Source: Flaccisagitta enflata
Taxonomy: Eukaryota > Chaetognatha > Sagittoidea > Aphragmophora
Length of the DNA stretch: 64,000 nucleotides
NCBI GenBank assembly: GCA_965153355.1
Contig: OZ231128.1
Location: 62,001 to 126,000, forward strand
Reading direction: 5' to 3'
Below the pieces are notes generated by a model. The model did no database searches. It was not told where the DNA came from and worked only from the letters and a program-made list of their open reading frames with translations. The stretch's first letter is position 1. Each line of letters begins with the position of its first letter. The position numbers and the translations under genes are program-made. This document shows positions 57,242 to 64,000 of the stretch, piece by piece.

Positions 57242-57829
57242 TACTATCTGGGCGGAAAAAATCTTCCGACCTGTCATAAAAATGTATTTATTGGCGTTGA
57301 AATGAATACTAATCAGTAACAAATCCATCAGTGATTAGAGTAAGTTCCCTGTGACTGAGGCGACTTGTTGGTGAGGCAATTTGTGGAGCTTCTCGAGGTT
57401 CTCTGGAGCAAAGGCTTTCAAGATCTTTCTCGCTACTTTTTTTTACCTTTTCTTTTGCTACATTTAGACTTACATCTTCCAAAAGACTCATCAAATCATA
57501 GAAAAATTGGTGACATAATTGAAGCCCTTCGAATTTGCAAGCAGGCAGCACAATCCGCATCTGTCTAGCTCATTGCGTTAAGAAGTAATTAAAAAAAGAG
57601 TGCAGTGATATCTTCAGAAGATGGTGTAGAAATGGCAAAAGTGAAATTGAAGTATTTCAATCAAAGTTGAATAGTTTTTGAACGCATAGAGCTAGAGGGA
57701 TGCGGTTTGCGTAGATCTCTTGCAAATTTGAAGGGCTTGAATTGCCTTGCCAATTTTTTAATGATTGATTGATTCTAACCTAAGATATGCATGTAAACAT
57801 GCCGGAAGATTTTTTCCGCCTAGATAGTA
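57242..57829. mobile_element. 588-bp TIR element inserted in an HCM-type array
   Basis: TACTATCTGGGCGGAAAAAA with TCTTCCG is mirrored by CGGAAGATTTTTTCCGCC with TAGATAGTA. Both flanks resemble GGCCCAAAT array units, and AAA lies on each side. An 83-codon minus-strand frame (57309-57560) is inside; it has no recognisable domain and I do not call it a gene. Confidence 0.75.
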
Positions 57830-58078
57830 AAAGCATTTTGGCCAAAATCTATGAAAAATAGCCTAAATCCAAGCATAGTGGCCCAATTCCAAGCAAAATG
57901 GCCCAAATCTGGTCATAATCTAGGTATAGGAGGCCATTTTGCTTGGATTTGGGCCATAATCCTTGGATTTGGGCCATTTTGCTTAGATTTGGGCCAAATT
58001 GCTTGGATTTGGGCTATAGGTCCCAAAGGAGACGAAGCCCTGAGTATGGGGCGGGGGGGGGGGGGACGAACGGACGCA
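57830..58078 (-). mobile_element. HCM-type array remnant, folded on itself
   Basis: CCAAATCCAAGCAAAATGGC-type units lie at 57865-57915, and the inverse ATTTTGCTTGGATTTGGGCC at 57935-58020. The array is therefore an inverted repeat here. TCCCAAAGGAGACGAAGCCC follows, as in copy 11. Confidence 0.6.
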
Positions 58079-58362
58079 CCGTGGCTAAAAACAACCCCCG
58101 ACGCAGACCGGGGACCAACCAACCCCTTAACCGACCTAAACCACCATCACCGTGGCTAAAAACAACCCCCGACGCAGACCGGGGACCAACCAACCCCTTA
58201 ACCGACCTAAACCACCATCACCGTGGCTAAAAACAACCCCCGACGCAGACCGGGGACCAACCAACCCCTTAACCGACCTAAACCACCATCACCGTGGCTA
58301 AAAACAACCCCCGACGCAGACCGGGGACCAACCAACCCCTTAACCGACCTAAACCACCATCA
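58079..58362 (+). repeat. 71-bp tandem repeat, four nearly identical copies
   Basis: Units start at 58079, 58150, 58221 and 58292 (CCGTGGCTAAAAACAACCCC). I see no difference between them through their length, implying very recent expansion, or an assembly duplication. Confidence 0.95.
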
Positions 58363-58795
58363 TCGCCGACCAAAACGTTAATGGCAAGCACAGTTGTAAC
58401 GTTGCATAATGAATACTGTCATAGTCCTACTACACATAATGCACGAACCAACACTGAAACGAGTCTCTGAATGGCGTAACCAAGGTTATGTGACAACAAA
58501 CAAAAGCATCGATTGACTGGAGTCAAGAAAAGATGTTTAGGAATCTGTTCGCTCTCTTTTTTCTTTCGATAAAGTCGGTTAATTTGCATATTGCAGTAAC
58601 ATCTATTTCTCTTTTTTCCCGCTAACGTTAGAGTTTGGCACACATCGTCCACACCTAGTGACATGCCTACCTTACTTTTGAATGCCTTGAGGTAGTCACT
58701 TTAGTGGTATCTATCTAACGTTAGCTAACGTTTGAAGAAAACTGGAAAAATGTTTTTTTCGACATAACATGACATTTTAAGACACATTGATACTT
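58363..58795. other. Spacer, no gene
   Basis: GTTAGCTAACGTT is a local palindrome near 58718. An 81-codon minus-strand frame (58419-58664) has no recognisable domain. Confidence 0.4.
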
Positions 58796-58799
58796 TCCG

Positions 58800-58982
58800 G
58801 GTCACGGCCCATTGTGGGACGGGGGGACGCAAGGATGGACGGACGGACAGGCGGACGGATTCCCCCTGTGTTCTACAGGACTTTGTCCCCTTCGGGGCCG
58901 CTACCCTGCTCCCCTCAACTTCACACGCTACTCAAGCAGGTTACGGGTACCGCTGACCACTTACTGCCTTTGGGCTGCTATT
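58800..58982 (-). mobile_element. HCM copy 19, array reduced to a GGAC tract
   Basis: ATGGACGGACGGACAGGCGG then the inverted cap (ATTCCCCCTGTGTTCTACAG), stem ACCCTGCT with AGCAGGTT (one mismatch), GGGTACCGCTGACC and tip GCCTTTGGGC. The short end is degraded. The sequence matches the long end of copy 11 closely. Confidence 0.72.
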
Positions 58983-59234
58983 CTTTTTCTTTTTTCTCTT
59001 CTTCTTTTTCTTTTTTTTTCTTCTTTTTCTTCTTCTTCTTCTTCTTCTTCTTCTTATTCTTCTTCTTCTTCTTCTTCTTCTTCTTCTTCTTCTTCTTCTT
59101 CTTCTTCTTCTCCTTCTTCTTCTTCTTCTTCTTCTTCTTTTTCTTTTTCTTTTTCTTTTTCTTCTTCTTCTTCTTCTTTTTCTTTTCCTTTTTCTTTTTC
59201 CTTTTCTACTTCTTCTTCTTCGTCATCTTCTTCT

Positions 59235-59266
<32 letters not shown>

Positions 59267-59448
59267 TTCACCTTCTTTTTCTTTTTCTTTTTCTTTTTCT
59301 TTTCTTTTTCTTTTTCTTTTTCTTTTTCTTTTTCTTTTTCTTTTTCTTTTTCTTCTTCTTCTTCTTCTTCTTCTTCTACCTTTCTTCTTCCTTTATTCTT
59401 CCCTGCCGTTTCCCTGCTGTTACTTCTTCTTCTTCGTCATCTTCTTCT

Positions 59449-59480
<32 letters not shown>

Positions 59481-59665
59481 TTCACCTTCTTCTTCTTCTT
59501 CTTCTTTTTCTTTTTCTTTTTCTTTTTCTTTTTCTTTTTCTTTTTCTTTTTCTTTTTCTTTTTCTTTTTCTTCTTCTTCTTCTTCTTCTTCTTCTTCTTC
59601 TTCTTCCTTTCTTCTTCCTTTATTCTTCCCTGCCGTTTCCCTTGCTCTTTTCACCCTCACCCTCT
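58983..59665. repeat. CTT/CTTTTT microsatellite with a 213-bp internal duplication
   Basis: Blocks of CTT and CTTTTT alternate. The marker words CTTCGTCATCTTC, CTTCACCTTCTT and TTTATTCTTCCCTGCCGTTT appear twice in order (from about 59213 and 59431), so a unit of about 213 bp was duplicated in tandem. Long poly-Ser/Phe/Leu frames are artefacts. Confidence 0.9.
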
Positions 59666-60744
59666 TTTTTTTCTCTGTTATCTTTTTTTTCGTCGGAAAA
59701 CAGTTATGGAAGTAAATATACCCATTCACAAAGGAAAAATATAATGGGAAAACTTTTGTAAACTTTTCCCTCTGCTTTCCTACAGATATGGGGAACCCGA
59801 AAAAACTCCGTTTTTTTTTTTTTTTTATTCTTTCACAACTTTCTCACGCACGGTAACGCAGTTTTAAAAAAATGATTGATTGCGTCTCAAACTTTCACCC
59901 GTTATTTTTTTCTCCTCTTTTTCAAATTTCGATTATTTCTACAAAAAAAGAATTCTTTTTTTTTCTTCAGGCGCACCAATTGAAATTTCACCAGGCAGTG
60001 AATGACAAAAAAAAAAGAAAGAAAAGAGCTGCTGTTGGGAGAGAGAGAGAGAAAATGAATTTGGATTGAAAAATGCATTCAGATTGTCACAAAAGGAGTT
60101 TTTTTTTCATTCATAATTTTCAATATCTTTTTTTAAAAATTTCTTCTCTACTGGGGGTTAATTTTGCCCGCAGTCCTCGCCACACCAGCGGGACTCGGGG
60201 TTCTTTGTTATAAAGAAATGGCAATAGAGTCAGAAAGAAAGGGAGAAAGGGGGTTTCAAAGGCATGAGAGGCAACTCTAGGAATTTGAAAAAAAAACACT
60301 CCCTTTAAAGGCTAGATGTAACATAGAATTTTTGTAATGTTTTGTCGCACGAGCCTTTTACTCTAACGAAAAGTTCCTTTGAGTAAATAGACAAATTTGG
60401 TTGACTTAGAAACATGCATTTACTTCACGGTTTTGTTTTGTTTTGTTTTTGTTTTGTTTTTTTTTGTAGAAGAATAAAAACAAAGGCAAAATATTGGCGC
60501 CATCTCTGAAAAGATTTGCGCATAATGATCAACTGAGGGCATTCCCTCCCCCCCCCCCCCACACACACATCTCTTATCCCCACTTGGCATCCTCTCACCA
60601 ATAGCAGGTCTCCGTTCCTCTTTTATCTTGTTAGTCTTTCCTTGGAAGTACAATTTGATTACGGCATTCGTGCCAGCGTGTTATGTTTGTGTAACCTTTT
60701 TGGCTTATGGACGCTCGACGTAGCAAACTGCGATGGGGAACTAG
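59666..60744. other. AT-rich spacer, no gene
   Basis: T and A runs, a GTTTT repeat near 60430 and a C-run near 60550. No credible frame. Confidence 0.45.
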
Positions 60745-60958
60745 AGGCGTGCTTCTAGTCAAGAGACAATCGCGTTTTTAACGGGCCACTCGATCGCTCA
60801 CTACGTTTGTTCGCTCGCACCGCTCACTGCGCTCACTTGCTCCGCAGCGCTCTGCTTCGCTCACTCGCTCCGTTCAGGGACTCGCTCACTCACTTTGCTC
60901 ATTCCCTCGTGGGACAGTGAAATTCTTGGATTAAGGGCATGTTTCTACTGGCAACAAC
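60745..60958 (+). mobile_element. CGCTCAC-rich MITE, copy
   Basis: AGGCGTGCTTCTAGTCAAGA, CAATCGCGTTTTTAACGGGC, CGCTCACTACGTTTGTTCGC and CTCACTCACTTTGCTCATTC. It shares order and spacing with 43701-43942. Its right end is replaced by GGGCATGTTTCTACTGGC, the start of the next copy. Confidence 0.75.
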
Positions 60959-60974
60959 AAAGGCGATCATTCCC

Positions 60975-61180
60975 GTTATTTTGTATGTCTATCTTTGTCT
61001 CATTTCCTTTTAATTCTCATGTCGCTATCTTTGTCTCTTTTCCCTTTATATCTCATATCTCTATCTTTGTCTCATTTCCTTTTAATTCTCATGTCGCTAT
61101 CTTTGTCTCTTTTCCCTTTATATCTCATGTCTCTATCTTTGTCTCATTTCCTTTTAATTCTCATGTCGCTATCTCTATCT
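60975..61180 (+). repeat. 36-bp minisatellite with two alternating unit types
   Basis: TCTCTATCTTTGTCTCATTT + CCTTTTAATTCTCATG alternates with TCGCTATCTTTGTCTCTTTT + CCCTTTATATCTCATG, making a 72-bp higher-order unit. It lies inside a GTTTCTACTG-ended MITE. The frame reading FVSFPFNSHV is an artefact. Confidence 0.9.
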
Positions 61181-61189
61181 CATCAAAGG

Positions 61190-61420
61190 CGTGTTTCTAC
61201 TGACGACGATTGATTAAATGCGTTTACAGTGGGAACACTGGACACATGTAATTTACATGATGTAAACATAAACCATCTTGCCGGAGAGTGAGCGAAATGG
61301 CCTATTGATTGAGCGAGCCTGTGAATGCAGAGTAGCAGAGTAACTTAAGCAAGCGATGCGAGCCAATGAACATAGCGAGCGACTGAGTGGTCCGTAAAAA
61401 ACATGATTGTCTGTGACAAC
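61190..61420 (-). mobile_element. CGCTCAC-rich MITE, inverted copy
   Basis: AGGCGTGTTTCTACTGACGA, then GAGTGAGCGAAATGGCC, GAGCGACTGAGTGGTCCG and AACATGATTGTCTGTGAC. With the copy at 60745 it encloses the 36-bp minisatellite in head-to-head orientation. Confidence 0.65.
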
Positions 61421-61877
61421 ATTACCACTTCCATTGTTAACCCCCCGCCCCAGAGAATGAACAAATGAAGTCAATGATTCAGAATCCATATTGCACGGAA
61501 TGAGATGGGAGGGAGAGGGTATATGTGGTTGGGTGGGATAAAGTGGCATTAGGTGTTTTTGTCCCATCAAGATGGGATTCGATGGACTGTTTAGGTGGGT
61601 TGAGTGGATTACAATGGGGTAAGGTGTTTTTTGACTTTCCCATGGTTGATTCTTCTCACACAGCATTGGCGACCGAAGCAAGAGTGGCCGCAGCAATTGC
61701 CATGGTAATGGTGATGGTAATGGTGATGCTATAATCCCGTAATGTTATCAGCTAGGGCAGAAATGTTGATGGTAGAGGCGGTGGAAGCGATAGCAGAAGA
61801 GGCTGTGGTATCAATTCATGACATCCAATTCAAGTAGATAGTAGAGCACGTAATGAATATGGCAACTAACTATTAGA

Positions 61878-61878
<1 letters not shown>
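61421..61878. other. Spacer with short GGTGATGGTAAT repeat
   Basis: ATGGTAATGGTGATGGTAAT at about 61700-61725. No credible gene; a 147-codon minus-strand frame (61253-61696) crosses the MITE and has no recognisable domain. Confidence 0.4.
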
Positions 61879-61974
<96 letters not shown>

Positions 61975-61997
61975 CAAAGAGAGACAAAGAGAGAAAG
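61879..61997. repeat. GA microsatellite
   Basis: GA with ACAAAG interruptions at the right end. Confidence 0.95.
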
Positions 61998-62221
61998 AAT
62001 GAATTTGGTGGTTTTAAGTATGTGAGTGTGCGTATGGGTGTTGGGAATGATTTGGATAGTCCATCGGGTCATTGGAAAGGCATCGTTGATGATTTGATTC
62101 CCTTCGCAAATGACTTTAAGTCAGCCAGAAAAAAGAGTAATGATCATAAGAATATCGGACGCCCGTGCTTGAGCGTGAATTATGAACTACTTGGAGTCGT
62201 TTTCATGGAAGACTGGGTACA

Positions 62222-62440
<219 letters not shown>

Positions 62441-62695
62441 AACAATTGACGCGGCGTCACACTATCATTGCGGACAGGTGGGCAGGGGCAGCCAAACCCA
62501 TCCACACCAATGCCCCACCCAACCATCTTTCCAGTACAGACACATACACACAAACCTTTAAAACGCTCGTTTTTTCCGATTCTCAACTCGCGCTTACAAA
62601 CGGACGGGTGGACGGACTGACAGATGGACCAATGGACCGACCAATGGACGGACAAATCCTCTTATACAGTTACGTGTCCGCAACTGAAAAAAGAA
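62441..62695 (-). mobile_element. Composite repeat / GTCGCG family, copy 3 (divergent)
   Basis: GACGCGGCGTCACACTATCA, TTGCGGACAGGTGGGCAGGG, CCCATCCACACC, GGACGGGTGGACGGACTGAC, ATCCTCTTATACAG and the hairpin CAGTTACGTGTCCGCAACTG (62672-62691). The module order is that of 25029-25706, here ending in an intact-looking family hairpin. Confidence 0.7.
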
Positions 62696-62868
62696 AAAAC
62701 AAAGAAACGAAGAAACGAAGAAACAACGAAACCACGAAACCACAAAACCACGAAACAAGGAAACAAAGAAACAAAGAAACAAAGAAACAAAGAAACAAAG
62801 AAACAAAGAAACAAAGAAACAAAGAAACAAAGAAACAAAGAAACAAAGAAACAAAGAAACAAAAAATA
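62696..62868 (+). repeat. GAAACAAA 8-bp microsatellite
   Basis: About thirteen pure units (62760-62863), preceded by GAAACCACAAAACC variants. Confidence 0.94.
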
Positions 62869-62890
62869 AAGACAAAAGGAAAGTAAAAAA

Positions 62891-63512
62891 AGTCGCAAAA
62901 GCGTCATATGGTCAGCGGTATCCGTTGTCCCTAAGTTAGTGAGTGTTAGATGCGAAGGTGAGAGGGGCAGCGGCCCCAAAGGAGCTGATGACCTATGCTT
63001 GGCTAGAATTTGAGTATTGAAGCGGGATTTCAGTCCCAAGGAAGGGATTGGAGCCATAAGGTTGGAATTGGAGCCATGATGCTGGGGTTGGAGCCATGAG
63101 GCTGTGATTGGAGTGTCAAAGCTGGTATTGTAGCCTTGGGGCTTTGATAGGAGCCTTGGGGCTGGGATTGGAGCTTTGAGGCTAAGATTGGAGCCTTGAG
63201 GCTGGGATTGGATTCTCAAGGCTGGGATTGGAGCCGCGAGACTGGGATTGGAGCCTCGAGGCTGGGATTGGAGCCTCGAGGCTGGGATTGGAGCCTTGAT
63301 GCTGGGATTGGAGCCATGACACTAGGAATGGAGCCTTGAGGCTTGGATATGAGGCCTAAGGCTGGGATATGAGCTGGAGGTTGAAGTGTAGGCTTCGAAG
63401 TCAGGGGGGGGGACGGAGAAGGAGAAGGAGGAGAAGGAGGAGGAGAAGGAGAAAGTTTCCAATATGTGTAAAAGCATAGGTAATCGGCCCCTTCGGGGCC
63501 ACTGCCCAAAAG
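62891..63512 (+). mobile_element. HCM copy 20, complete
   Basis: Long end left: tip CGCAAAAGCG (62894-62903), stem TGTCCCT with AGGGGCA (one wobble), cap CGGCCCCAAAGGAG with GATGACCTATGCTT. Array GAGCCTCGAGGCTGGGATTG (20 bp) at 63010-63385. The right side has GTGTAAAAGCATAGGTAATC, the inverted cap and CTGCCCAAAAG. Confidence 0.86.
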
Positions 63513-63704
63513 AAAGAAAACAGGAAAGAAGGACAAAAAAAGAAACAAAGTAAGAAAAAAAAAAAACAAAGAGAGAGAGAGAAAGAAATAAAGAAACAAA
63601 GAATCAAAGGAACAAAAAAAAATGATTAAAGAAACAAAGTCTAAATGATCGGGAGACAAGGATGATAACAGATAGAAAGACACAGATGCAGGCAAGAGGA
63701 AGAA
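63513..63704. other. A-rich spacer with GA and AAAGAAAC runs
   Basis: Low-complexity purine-rich sequence. Minus-strand frames across this and the HCM copy are artefacts. Confidence 0.5.
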
Positions 63705-63835
63705 CAAGGCCAAGTAGGCCAATAAGGTGCGCCGTGTGGATCGTCGAAAGAATGCGTTACCGACCAACCAACAGGCCGACCAACGGACGGTCGGACACAG
63801 CCAGTTATGGAAATGCTTTTACGTACCTAAAATGA
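63705..63835 (+). mobile_element. GCACCT-hairpin repeat, copy 2
   Basis: AACAAGGCCAAGTAGGCCAA, GTGTGGATCGTCGAAAGAAT, ACCGACCAACCAACAGG, GCCAGTTATGGAAATGC, then TTTTACGTACCTAAAA. It matches 51491-51635 in order, but the terminal stem is decayed. Confidence 0.65.
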
Positions 63836-64000
63836 AAATGAAAGAAACGATTCAAACGATGGTCTTTTTCTTATGGAGACAATGCTTTGGTTGATGACCA
63901 AGAAGCAGTAACACTTATTGCAGAAAACGCAGCCAGAAATTGACAGACACAATTAGAAGAATAGAATAGTAGTGCAACCATGTCTTTGTCAAAGACGTAG
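63836..64000. other. Window end, nothing recognised
   Basis: Plain sequence. Confidence 0.35.

Noticed and set aside
57309-57560. 83-codon minus-strand frame with a non-repetitive sequence
   Set aside because: It lies inside a 588-bp TIR element, and I see no domain, homologue or expression signal. It could be a decayed coding remnant but cannot be supported.
58787-59761. Open frames of 324 and 310 codons
   Set aside because: They translate CTT/CTTTTT microsatellite DNA into poly-Phe, Ser and Leu; no real protein features.

Overview
The window looks like a non-coding, transposon- and satellite-rich stretch of a eukaryotic nuclear genome, most likely an invertebrate animal. The taxon is an inference from the mix of element types (Helitron-like, hAT-like, and MITEs flanked by TA). 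It contains no recognisable host gene, no rRNA gene and no intact tRNA gene. The only convincing protein-coding sequence is a large Helitron-class transposon on the minus strand at about 11.4-20.0 kb.

The Helitron-like element has two long intact frames. ORF1 (368 aa) is an SGNH/GDSL-type hydrolase with a basic tail. ORF2 (2483 codons) carries, in order, a 15-residue tandem repeat, a paired-CxxC zinc-finger-like segment, a HUH Rep nuclease with two Tyr, a PIF1-type helicase, an endonuclease/exonuclease/phosphatase (EEP) domain and a C-terminal ubiquitin-specific-protease (USP) fold. The frames overlap in the -1 register, ORF2 has no ATG near its apparent start, and an A7 run lies inside the overlap.

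The most striking feature is a high-copy family that I call HCM (hairpin-capped minisatellite). At least twelve copies keep both ends and about ten are partial; the two-ended copies alone make up roughly an eighth of the window. Each copy is a 20-21 bp tandem array between inverted GC-rich caps. One end is short (CTTTTTGGGCAGCGGCCCC followed by a hairpin). The other adds about 90 bp that can fold into two further hairpins. The hairpin stems differ between copies by paired, compensatory changes, and array polarity relative to the long end is fixed in every copy with an assignable long end. A second family has an AGTCGCG/CGCGACT palindrome beside TCCG/GGAC microsatellites and also shows compensatory stem changes.

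Layout: 1-6.6 kb holds an HCM pair, a 193-bp satellite and a 13/10-bp minisatellite. 6.8-9.5 kb holds duplicated HCM arrays and a 280-bp direct repeat. 9.5-11.4 kb holds palindromic MITEs. 11.4-20 kb is the Helitron. 20-26 kb is microsatellite-rich with small TIR elements. 26-29 kb is an HCM cluster. 29-31 kb holds 23-bp and 53-bp satellites. 31-35 kb has nested repeats and a hAT MITE. 36-43 kb holds HCM copies, long CT/GT/AAC tracts and another hAT MITE. 43-47 kb is mostly featureless. 47-52.5 kb holds HCM copies and a 963-bp long-TIR element. 52.5-64 kb holds microsatellites, 140-bp and 71-bp satellites, MITEs and a final HCM copy. The short open frames over repeats are by-products of low complexity and are not annotated as genes.
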